Source of the DNA: an uncultured Verrucomicrobiota bacterium
GTDB lineage: Bacteria; Verrucomicrobiota; Kiritimatiellia; CAIVKH01
Assembly (NCBI GenBank): GCA_937894535.1
Contig: CALBHI010000104.1
Span: forward strand, 1 to 16,591
Reading direction: 5' to 3'
DNA length: 16,591 bases
Shown piece after piece: positions 7,261 through 13,296 of this stretch; positions within the stretch are counted from its first letter, which is position 1; each line of letters opens with the position of its first letter. Position numbers and translations under genes: made by a program. A model generated the notes under the pieces. It was not told where the DNA came from. It made no database searches and worked only from the letters and a program-made list of their open reading frames with translations.

Positions 7261-8057
7261 CCGACCGCCTCCCAGACAATGTCCGACGCCGCGAATACCG
7301 GACCCTCCCGGCACGCCCGCGCCCACGTCCAGTCGCCCTTGGCATGATCATGCACCTTCAGCACGCAGGTCAGGCACGCCCCGACGCCGCACCCCATGTT
7401 GTTGTCCACCGACACCCACGCGCGCCAGCGGTGTTCGAGCGCCCGCGACGCCACCGCCTTGAGCAGCCCCGACGGACCACACACAAAAAGCTCCGGCTTG
7501 CGCGCCGAACCGCCCTGCGCCATCCACGGATCCAGCGCATCGGTGACCCGGCCCTGCTGCCCGAGCGAACCGTCCTCGGTCGTAACGATCACCGTCCACC
7601 CCAGCGCCTCGAATTCCTTCACGCACAAAATATCCGCCGCGGTGCGGCCGCCAAAAAAGGCTACGCCCTTCACCGGACTCCGCTGCGCGCAGATGTGCAA
7701 CGCCGCCATGCCGTAGCCACCCGCCACCAGCACCGGAAACAAGCCCGGGGCCGGATCGGGAAACCCGTTCCCGAGCGGCCCCACCAGGCTGAGCGTCTCG
7801 CCGTGCCGCAGGTAGGTCAAGGTACGCGTGCCGCGACCGACATCCTTGTAGAGGATGGCCAACCGGTCGCCCTCGGCGCGAAAGACACTGAACGGACGGC
7901 GCAGGATCGATTCGCCGAGATGCGGTACCAGCACATGTACAAACTGCCCGGGCCTTACCGCCGGCGCAATGCGCGGCGCACGCATGATCAACAGGTTGTA
8001 CCCTCCCTGAATGGCCTCGTGCTCCACGACCTCGGCATTTTCCTGAAACATGCTCAT
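7257..8057 (-). CDS. pyrK: Dihydroorotate dehydrogenase electron transfer subunit
   Basis: PyrK carries FAD and a [2Fe-2S] cluster and shuttles electrons from PyrD to NAD+ in the cytoplasmic class 1B complex. Visible in the 266-residue protein are the FAD motif RRPFSV (about 53-58), a nucleotide-binding VAGGYGMAAL segment (about 110-120), VCGP before the C-terminal domain, and the cluster ligands Cys223, Cys228, Cys231 and Cys249. The last four are in the C-x4-C-x2-C spacing normal for the family. I chose the ATG at 8057 because it fits the usual N-terminus; another ATG two codons in (8051) and one at 8093 are possible. No strong ribosome binding site is seen. It is the first gene of the minus-strand operon and is divergent from hypD. 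Confidence 0.93.
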   Translation of the reverse strand: MSMFQENAEVVEHEAIQGGYNLLIMRAPRIAPAVRPGQFVHVLVPHLGESILRRPFSVFRAEGDRLAILYKDVGRGTRTLTYLRHGETLSLVGPLGNGFPDPAPGLFPVLVAGGYGMAALHICAQRSPVKGVAFFGGRTAADILCVKEFEALGWTVIVTTEDGSLGQQGRVTDALDPWMAQGGSARKPELFVCGPSGLLKAVASRALEHRWRAWVSVDNNMGCGVGACLTCVLKVHDHAKGDWTWARACREGPVFAASDIVWEAVG

Positions 8058-8165
8058 ACGAGCTGGCGACCATGACAAAAAGGACACCAACATTCAACCA
8101 TTCAAAATCTCGCACCGCATCGTTTCCTTCGTTTCCTTTTGTGCAAAGATTCGTACGATGCACAC
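8058..8165. promoter_or_regulatory. Divergent promoter region between pyrK and hypD
   Basis: This 108-bp spacer must start transcription both ways. For hypD, TACGAT at 8154-8159 sits six bases before the GTG at 8166, and TTTCCT (8132-8137) lies 16 bp upstream of it as a weak -35. That would give an almost leaderless hypD mRNA. On the minus strand the direct repeat AGGAAACGA occurs twice (8139-8120 region), a possible regulator site. No promoter for pyrK stands out. Confidence 0.4.
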
Positions 8166-9251
8166 GTGAAATACCTCGATGAATACCGCGATGCCGAAGG
8201 CGTTCGCCGCCTTGCTGCGGCCATCCACCGCATCACCACCAAACCGTGGACGTTGATGGAGGTCTGCGGCGGCCAGACCCACGCGATCATCAAGTTCGGC
8301 ATCGACGAACTGCTTCCTTCCGGCGTGACCCTGCTCCACGGTCCCGGCTGCCCGGTCTGCGTCACCCCGACCGGCATCATCGATCAGGCCCTGGCCATCG
8401 CGTCCCGCCCCGGCGTGATCTTCTGCTCGTTCGGCGACATGCTGCGCGTGCCCGGCACCTCCCGCGACCTGTTTTCCGTGAAAGCCGCCGGGGGCGACGT
8501 CCGCATGGTCTATTCCCCGCTCGATGCCCTCGCCCTCGCCCGCCAGCATCCCGACCGCGAGGTCGTGTTCTTCGCCGTCGGCTTCGAGACCACCGCCCCC
8601 GCCAACGCGATGAGCGTCTTCCAGGCGGCCCGCGAAGGCCTCACCAACTTCTCGCTGCTCGTCTCCCACGTCCTTGTCCCGCCCGCCATGGAGGCGCTGC
8701 TCGCCAGCCCCGACTGCCGCGTCCAGGGCTTCCTCGCCGCCGGCCACGTCTGCGCCATCGCCGGCTGCGAACCCTACATCCCCCTCGCCGAGAATTACCG
8801 CGTCCCTATCGTGGTCACCGGGTTCGAACCGATCGACGTGCTGCGCGGCATCCACCAGTGCATCCTCCAGCTCGAGGAAGGCCGCGCCGAATGCGAAAAC
8901 GCCTATGAACGCGCGGTCCGCCGCGAAGGCAACCCCGAGGCCATGGCGATGGTCGCCGATGTGTTTACCGTCATCGACCGCACCTGGCGCGGCATGGGCG
9001 GGATCCCGCACAGCGGCCTCGGCCTCGCCCCGAAATACGCCGCCCACGACGCCGCGGTGAAATTCGGCCTCGGCCCCGACCCCGGCGAAGCCCCCTCCGC
9101 CTGCATCAGCGGCCTCATCCTCCAAGGCCTGAAGAAACCCCACGAGTGCCCCGCCTTCGGCACCCGCTGCACCCCCGAAAAACCGCTCGGCGCCACCATG
9201 GTCTCCAACGAAGGCGCCTGCTCCGCCTACTACCGCTACCGGAAAACATGA
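8166..9251 (+). CDS. hypD: [NiFe]-hydrogenase maturation protein HypD
   Basis: HypD forms a scaffold with HypC on which Fe(CN)2CO is assembled, using cyanide made by HypE and HypF. The 361-residue protein carries the conserved CGGQTH (Cys34-His39), GPGCPVCVTP (Cys62 and Cys65), and GFEPIDVLRG further on. C-terminal cysteines at about 313, 328, 335 and 352 lie in the region that binds the 4Fe-4S cluster in the family. I start at the GTG at 8166 because the product then begins with the typical KYLDEYRD and has family length; an in-frame TTG at 8139 would add nine unmatched residues. No hypC lies upstream, and hypE follows only after a toxin-antitoxin pair. No ribosome binding site is seen, but a -10-like TACGAT sits six bases upstream. 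Confidence 0.96.
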   Translation: MKYLDEYRDAEGVRRLAAAIHRITTKPWTLMEVCGGQTHAIIKFGIDELLPSGVTLLHGPGCPVCVTPTGIIDQALAIASRPGVIFCSFGDMLRVPGTSRDLFSVKAAGGDVRMVYSPLDALALARQHPDREVVFFAVGFETTAPANAMSVFQAAREGLTNFSLLVSHVLVPPAMEALLASPDCRVQGFLAAGHVCAIAGCEPYIPLAENYRVPIVVTGFEPIDVLRGIHQCILQLEEGRAECENAYERAVRREGNPEAMAMVADVFTVIDRTWRGMGGIPHSGLGLAPKYAAHDAAVKFGLGPDPGEAPSACISGLILQGLKKPHECPAFGTRCTPEKPLGATMVSNEGACSAYYRYRKT

Positions 9252-9277
9252 ATCCCGGAACATGATGCTCCAGAACC

Positions 9278-9320
9278 GGTCATGACCACCGTTGAAAAGG
9301 GCCGTTGCTTCGCTTACGAT
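9278..9320 (+). promoter_or_regulatory. Toxin-antitoxin promoter with palindromic operator candidate
   Basis: TTGAAA (9292-9297) and TACGAT (9315-9320) are exactly 17 bp apart, the best promoter match in the window. A perfect 10-bp palindrome, GGTCATGACC (9278-9287), ends four bases before the -35 element, where the antitoxin could bind to repress its own operon. The expected transcript start falls within one or two bases of the antitoxin ATG at 9329, so the mRNA may be leaderless. Confidence 0.6.
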
Positions 9321-9328
9321 CATCCATC

Positions 9329-9544
9329 ATGAGCACCGTAACCAAATCAGACGTGTTGAAATTGAGCGTCCCCGAGCGGATCCAGCTCGTCGAGGACATC
9401 TGGGACTCCATCGTCGAAATCCCGGAGCAGGTCACCCTGACCGATGCACAGGCCGCGGAACTGGAACGCCGCCTCGAAGCCTTTCAAAAGAACCCGGGTG
9501 AAGGATCACCGTGGAGCATCGTCAAGGAACGGCTGACCCGGTGA
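9329..9544 (+). CDS. Antitoxin of the addiction-module (TIGR02574/PF09720) family
   Basis: This 71-residue acidic protein starts with a helix carrying LSVPERIQLVEDIWDSI (residues 11-27), the hallmark of this short antitoxin family. It continues through LTDAQAAELERRLEAF (33-48) and ends in a WSIVKERL tail that in relatives wraps the toxin. It should neutralise the RelE/ParE toxin encoded next and, with it, repress the operon. The frame extends upstream to 9305, but the ATG at 9329 gives the family N-terminus and lies eight bases after the -10 element. The stop overlaps the toxin start by four bases (GTGA). The pair lies between hypD and hypE. Confidence 0.9.
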   Translation: MSTVTKSDVLKLSVPERIQLVEDIWDSIVEIPEQVTLTDAQAAELERRLEAFQKNPGEGSPWSIVKERLTR

Positions 9545-9837
9545 ACCAACCGCTCATCATCCGCCCCGAAGCCGAGGCGGACATCAAAGAGGCCGTTCAA
9601 TGGTTCGAAGATCGGGTTTCCGGACTCGGCGCCGCCTTCCTGCTGAGCGTGGAGGCCGCTCTTCACGCCATCACCCGGTCGCCACGGCAATATCCTCTGG
9701 TCCACCAACAGATCCGACGCGCTATGACCCGACGCTTTCCCTACGAAATCTTTTTCACCGAACACGAACAAGGCCTCGTTGTTCTGGCGGTTTTCCACGC
9801 CAAACGCAACCCAAGCACCTGGCAACGACGCCGGTGA
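9541..9837 (+). CDS. RelE/ParE family toxin
   Basis: This 98-residue basic protein has the small RelE/ParE fold pattern. An N-terminal strand and helix (IIRPEAEADIKEAVQWFEDR, 6-25) are followed by a second helix with SVEAALHAI. The C-terminal strands RRFPYEIFFTE and VLAVFHAKRNP then carry the conserved Arg, Tyr and His positions. Members either cut mRNA on ribosomes or inhibit gyrase, and which applies cannot be decided from sequence by eye. I use the GTG at 9541, which overlaps the antitoxin stop and gives normal length; an ATG at 9511 lies inside the antitoxin and adds unmatched residues. The final residues QRRR end close to the domain edge, so the gene looks intact. Confidence 0.88.
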   Translation: MNQPLIIRPEAEADIKEAVQWFEDRVSGLGAAFLLSVEAALHAITRSPRQYPLVHQQIRRAMTRRFPYEIFFTEHEQGLVVLAVFHAKRNPSTWQRRR

Positions 9838-9841
9838 CGGC

Positions 9842-9919
9842 ATGATCGCATCAACCATTCCACCCGCCACCGGAATAACATCCCGCATACCCGAACTGAA
9901 CGGCCACTTCCCATCATGA
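9842..9919 (+). CDS. Possible 25-aa upstream ORF of hypE
   Basis: An ATG four bases after the toxin stop opens a 25-codon frame whose TGA overlaps the hypE ATG as ATGA. No domain or ribosome binding site is seen. The exact coupling to hypE suggests either a translated leader that lets ribosomes coming from the toxin reach hypE, or chance. It may also be what remains of the original hypD-hypE junction. Confidence 0.2.
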   Translation: MIASTIPPATGITSRIPELNGHFPS

Positions 9920-10950
9920 ACACGTGCCCCATCCCGATCGCCGATTACCCGGTGGTGACCCTCGCCCACGGCGGCGGGGGCGCGCTGATGCGCCGCCTGA
10001 TCCAGGACCTGTTTGCCGCCGCGTTCGGCCCCGATACGCTGCAATCGCACCAGGACAGCGCCCTGCTCGACCTGCCCCCCGGCCGCGTGGCCTTCACCAC
10101 CGATTCGTTTGTCGTGAAGCCGCTGTTTTTCCCCGGCGGCGACATCGGCTCCCTCGCCGTCCACGGCACCGTCAACGACCTCGCCATGGCCGGCGCCACC
10201 CCGCTCTACCTCTCCTGCGCCATGATCCTTGAAGAGGGCCTGCCCATGGAAACCCTGTGGCGCATCGCGCTGTCGATGAAACAGGCCGCCGATGCCGCCG
10301 GCGTGCAGATCGTCACCGGCGACACCAAGGTCGTGGACAAGGGCAAGGGCGACGGCGTATTCATCACCACCAGCGGCGTCGGCGTACTCGAGTTCGAAGG
10401 CGAAACCGGCCCCGGCGCGATCCGTCCCGGCGACGCCATCCTCGTCAACGGCGACATCGCCCGCCACGGCATGGCCATCCTCGCCGCCCGCGCCGAACTC
10501 GCCCTCGAGTCGCCGATCGACAGCGACAGCGCCCCGCTGAACCACGCCGTCCACGCCCTGTTCGACGCCGGCCTCGAGATCCATGCCCTGCGCGACGCCA
10601 CCCGCGGCGGCGTCGCCTCCGCCCTCATCGAACTCGCCCGCGACAGCCGCCACGACCTCACCCTCACCGAAGCCGCCATCCCCGTCCGCGAAGATACCCG
10701 CGGCGCCTGCGAACTGCTCGGCATCGACCCCCTCTACGTTGCCAACGAAGGCCGCTTCGTCTGCTTCATCCACCCCGACCACGCCGATCGCGCCCTCGAC
10801 CTCCTCCGCACCCACTTCCCCGACACCACCCCCGCCCGCATCGGCACCGTCACCGACAGCCGCTCCGGCCGCGTCACCCTCACCAGCCCCTTCGGCGCCC
10901 GCCGCCCCCTCGACCTCCTCAGCGGCGAACAACTCCCCCGCATCTGCTGA
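9916..10950 (+). CDS. hypE: [NiFe]-hydrogenase maturation protein HypE
   Basis: HypE dehydrates the thiocarbamate that HypF places on its C-terminal cysteine, giving the thiocyanate that provides the CN ligands of the NiFe site. The 344-residue protein has the PurM-like ATP-binding pattern: AHGGGG (17-22), TTDSFVVKPLFFPGGDIG (61-78), GTVNDLAMAGATP (84-96) and GDTKVVDKGKGDG (135-147). It ends exactly in PRIC, so the carbamoylated Cys344 is present and the enzyme should be active. It is separated from hypD by 664 bp holding a toxin-antitoxin pair, so it may depend on the toxin-antitoxin promoter or on read-through from hypD. No ribosome binding site is obvious. Confidence 0.96.
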   Translation: MNTCPIPIADYPVVTLAHGGGGALMRRLIQDLFAAAFGPDTLQSHQDSALLDLPPGRVAFTTDSFVVKPLFFPGGDIGSLAVHGTVNDLAMAGATPLYLSCAMILEEGLPMETLWRIALSMKQAADAAGVQIVTGDTKVVDKGKGDGVFITTSGVGVLEFEGETGPGAIRPGDAILVNGDIARHGMAILAARAELALESPIDSDSAPLNHAVHALFDAGLEIHALRDATRGGVASALIELARDSRHDLTLTEAAIPVREDTRGACELLGIDPLYVANEGRFVCFIHPDHADRALDLLRTHFPDTTPARIGTVTDSRSGRVTLTSPFGARRPLDLLSGEQLPRIC

Positions 10951-10966
10951 CCCCCGCCGGCACCGT

Positions 10967-11015
10967 TGTCCAATCCCTGGACACCCAGCCTCGCCACGTG
11001 TCCAACCCTTGGACC
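10967..11015. repeat. Paired dyad element, copy A (two TCCA-N5-TGGA sites 32 bp apart)
   Basis: Two inverted repeats, TGTCCAATCCCTGGACA (10967-10983) and TGTCCAACCCTTGGACC (10999-11015), start exactly 32 bp apart, 16 bp after the hypE stop. A similar pair with the same 32-bp phase occurs at 14723-14770. The dyads could be paired protein-binding sites on one face of the helix, or part of a dispersed repeat family. Confidence 0.75.
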
Positions 11016-11054
11016 ATCAACGCACACCACCCTACGCTTCTCGTTGTTGGTAGC

Positions 11055-11202
11055 GCGCCCGTCAGGGCGCATGCGGGGCGATGGGGACACACCTGCGCCT
11101 GAGGTGGGGTAGGGTCCGGCTTCCATGCCGGACCGCTTGCGCGGGATTCTGGGACAAAACGAAATCGAGGCCTCCGCGCCCCCCTGCCGCTCGCGGAGCG
11201 GC
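11055..11202. repeat. Cluster of three unlike hairpins (REP-like)
   Basis: Three perfect stems lie in one spacer. GCGCCC-GTCA-GGGCGC is at 11055-11070. GGTCCGGC-TTCCAT-GCCGGACC is at 11113-11134. GCCGCTC-GCG-GAGCGGC is at 11186-11202. None is followed by a T-tract, so they are not ordinary terminators. Their compact form is that of dispersed extragenic palindromes. The rest of this 405-bp spacer (10951-11355) shows no gene; an open frame into the hydrolase gene has no family match before 11356. Confidence 0.65.
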
Positions 11203-11319
11203 TACTACACCCCGAACGCCGTCTCCCATCCACAACTCCCCCGTTTCGTTTGTTTCGCGTATTTCGTAGTCAATCCCCCTTCCCATACATCCCGCCGCGC
11301 AACTTCCCGCGAAGCGCTG

Positions 11320-11348
11320 TTCCCTTGCGCCGCGTTTCCTGCTATCAG
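11320..11348 (+). promoter_or_regulatory. Weak promoter candidate before the MBL-fold gene
   Basis: TTCCCT (11320-11325) and TATCAG (11343-11348) are 17 bp apart. The second hexamer ends seven bases before the ATG at 11356, which has no Shine-Dalgarno sequence. The -35 match is poor, so this rests on the -10 position and on the similar arrangement at other starts in this window. Confidence 0.3.
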
Positions 11349-11355
11349 TGGTGGC

Positions 11356-12336
11356 ATGAAGATCACCCCCCTCCTCGCCTCGCAGTTCACCTCGGACGGC
11401 GGCACCATGTTCGGCCTCGTCCCGAAACCGATCTGGTCCCGGCTGATCAAGCCCGACGCCGAGAACCGCATCCCCCAGGACGCCCACGCCCTCCTGGTCG
11501 AGCTGGATGACGGACGCCTCGGCCTGATCGACACCGGATGCGGCCCCGCCGACAAATTCACCGAACGCGAAGCCACCCTCCACGGCCTCGGCCCCGGCTG
11601 GCCCCTGCTCGAACGCCTGACCACCCTCGGCATCGACCGCACCGCCATCGCCTTCGTCGTCTTCACCCACCTCCACTGGGACCACGTCGGCGGCGCCTCC
11701 ATGGGCACCCCCGGCCACCTCGAACCAACCTTCCCCCACGCGACCCACTTCACCACCGCGTTGGAATGGGAGGACGCCACCTCCGGCGATCCGCTCCTCT
11801 ACAAATCGTATCCGCCCGACGCCATCGCCCCGCTCCACCAGCTCCCGCCCGCCCAACTCCAGCGCATCAGCGCCGACCGCAAGGAAATCCTCCCCGGCAT
11901 CACCCTCGTCCGCTCCTCCGGCCACACCCGCGGCCACGCCGTCGTCGTACTCGACCACCCCGACGGCATCGAACTCGTCCACCCCGAATCGATGTTCCTA
12001 TTCCCGCCGCGCCGCGCCGTGTTCGCCGGCGACGTCTGCCCGATGCGCCACAACCTGCGCCTCGTCTTCCAGACCTCCTACGACACCTACCCGCTCGACA
12101 CCCGCCGCTGGAAACGCAGCTGGCTCCCCGAACTCGCCCAGGACGGCACCCTGCTCCTCTTCGATCACGATCCCGACCTCTTCGGCGCGACCATCAAGCC
12201 CCATGACCGCCGCGAATTCGCCATCGACAAAACCCTCCACACCGCCATGTCCGCCCACGCCGCCCAATCCCTCACCGCCCTCGAAAAGAAGGGCCGCCTC
12301 GCCATCTACAAAGACCAGGACTTCATCACCGGCTAA
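11356..12336 (+). CDS. Metallo-beta-lactamase-fold metal-dependent hydrolase
   Basis: This 326-residue protein has the full two-metal ligand set of the MBL fold: HLHWDH (His105, His107, Asp109, His110), His190 in GHTRGH, Asp226 in FAGDVCPM and His271 in FDHDPDLF. Zinc or iron hydrolases with these sites cleave a wide range of esters, lactones, thioesters and phosphodiesters. The N-terminal LIDTGCGP (about 56-63) is also typical. There is no signal peptide. The ATG at 11356 begins the conserved domain; the frame is open upstream but without homology. The substrate is unknown. The next gene, a uracil-DNA glycosylase, starts 21 bp later, so the two may be co-transcribed without a shared function. 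Confidence 0.9.
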   Translation: MKITPLLASQFTSDGGTMFGLVPKPIWSRLIKPDAENRIPQDAHALLVELDDGRLGLIDTGCGPADKFTEREATLHGLGPGWPLLERLTTLGIDRTAIAFVVFTHLHWDHVGGASMGTPGHLEPTFPHATHFTTALEWEDATSGDPLLYKSYPPDAIAPLHQLPPAQLQRISADRKEILPGITLVRSSGHTRGHAVVVLDHPDGIELVHPESMFLFPPRRAVFAGDVCPMRHNLRLVFQTSYDTYPLDTRRWKRSWLPELAQDGTLLLFDHDPDLFGATIKPHDRREFAIDKTLHTAMSAHAAQSLTALEKKGRLAIYKDQDFITG

Positions 12337-12357
12337 ACCCGCACCACCCGCCCGCCG

Positions 12358-13032
12358 ATGAATCCGCTCAATGCCCACAACGCCGCGATCACCGCCTGCC
12401 GCACCTGCCCGCGGTTGGTCGCCTGGTGCGAACAGGTCGCCCGCGACAAGAAAGCCGCCTACCGCGACCAACCCTACTGGGGCAAACCCGTTCCCGGATT
12501 CGGCGACCCCGCCGCCCGCCTACTCCTGATCGGCCTCGCGCCGGGCGCCCACGGCGCAAACCGCACCGGCCGCATGTTCACCGGTGACCGCTCGGGCGAT
12601 TGGCTCTACCGCGCCCTCCACAAGGCCGGTTTCGCCAGCCAACCCACCTCCACCGCGCACGACGACGGACAAACCCTGCGCGAGGCCTACATCAGCGCCG
12701 TCGTCCGCTGCGCCCCTCCCGGCAACAAACCACTCCCCGCCGAACGCGACGCCTGCATCGGCTACCTCAACCGTGACCTCGACCTGCTTCCCCACCTCCG
12801 CGTTCTCCTCTGCCTCGGAAAATTCGCCTGGGACGGCCTGCTCGCCCTGATGAAACAACGCGGCCATACCCCCGCCCCCCGCGTCGCCTTCCGCCACGGC
12901 GCCGAAACCACCATCGGCCCCTACCACCTCCTCGGCTCCTACCACCCCAGCCAACAAAACACCTTCACCGGCAAACTCACCGAACCCATGCTCGACGCCG
13001 TCTTCACCCGCGCCCGCACCCTCGCCCGCTGA
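12358..13032 (+). CDS. Family 5 (UDGb-type) uracil-DNA glycosylase
   Basis: This enzyme removes uracil, and in family 5 also hypoxanthine, xanthine or ethenocytosine, from DNA as the first step of base excision repair. The 224-residue protein shows the four cysteines of a 4Fe-4S cluster (Cys14, Cys17, Cys118, Cys133). It has GKPVPGFGDP (42-51), motif A GLAPGAHGANRTGRMFTGDR (59-78), and motif B GSYHPSQQNTFTGKL (193-207) with His196. The absence of a polar Asp or Asn catalyst in motif A (GLAPG) is the mark of family 5. The length and both motifs are near the family consensus, so I am confident. No ribosome binding site is visible. Confidence 0.94.
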   Translation: MNPLNAHNAAITACRTCPRLVAWCEQVARDKKAAYRDQPYWGKPVPGFGDPAARLLLIGLAPGAHGANRTGRMFTGDRSGDWLYRALHKAGFASQPTSTAHDDGQTLREAYISAVVRCAPPGNKPLPAERDACIGYLNRDLDLLPHLRVLLCLGKFAWDGLLALMKQRGHTPAPRVAFRHGAETTIGPYHLLGSYHPSQQNTFTGKLTEPMLDAVFTRARTLAR

Positions 13033-13100
13033 CCCGGCGCCCAACCCCTCCTCCGGCAGGCGGATGGTTCACGCTCCTCCTCCGCGCCATCGGATCGCCG

Positions 13101-13245
13101 GGAATGCAAAGACCGGACACATCCCGTACAGGTATTCGGGCACAGGGTGTACACCGTCGCCCTTGCGGGGCAAAGCTGCAGGGTGAGGCGAGGCGTCCGG
13201 CCAAGCCGTAACCGAGCCGGATAGGGTTGAGCCGCACGCACCGTT
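13101..13245 (+). ncRNA. Candidate structured RNA resembling HEARO/IscB omega RNA, no nuclease gene nearby
   Basis: The 264-bp spacer 13033-13296 contains sequence that looks structured rather than coding. CCCG-N10-CGGG is at 13123-13140, a GGTGTACACC palindrome at 13146-13155, and GCCC-N5-GGGC at 13159-13171. The run AAAGCTGCAGGGTGAGGCG is at 13172-13190. A 6-bp stem TCCGGC/GCCGGA (13196-13201, 13216-13221) encloses CAAGCCGTAACCGA, and AGGGTTGAGCCGCACGC (13223-13239) follows. The GGGTGAGGCG, CAAGC-x-GTAACC and AGGGTT blocks match my recollection of the conserved 3' half of HEARO RNA, the guide scaffold of IscB nucleases. No IscB or other HNH gene follows; an MFS gene does. Boundaries are approximate. 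The match is from memory and unverified. Confidence 0.42.
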
Positions 13246-13296
13246 TTGCTCTACTACCGGCACGAAGCGCTACGGCGCGCAACGAGGAATCGGATC

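Noticed and set aside
8094..9323. A 409-codon open frame on the minus strand across hypD
   Set aside because: It is the antisense shadow of hypD in GC-rich DNA. It is full of Gly, Ala and Glu runs without a fold pattern, while hypD has all family motifs.
9484..10932. A 482-codon open frame on the minus strand across hypE and the toxin
   Set aside because: It is Ala/Gly/Val-rich shadow coding with no motif. The plus strand holds hypE with intact signature blocks and its C-terminal PRIC.
8166..10950. A hydrogenase operon
   Set aside because: Only the maturation genes hypD and hypE are present. No structural subunit, hypC or hypF lies nearby.
11125..11355. 77-codon upstream extension of the MBL-fold protein
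   Set aside because: It runs through hairpin repeats and has no domain. The ATG at 11356 begins the fold.
13069..13263. Minus-strand open frame of 64 codons in the spacer before the transporter
   Set aside because: The sequence looks constrained, but the constraint fits hairpins on the plus strand better than a protein. No start signal or domain is seen, so I treat it as an RNA shadow.
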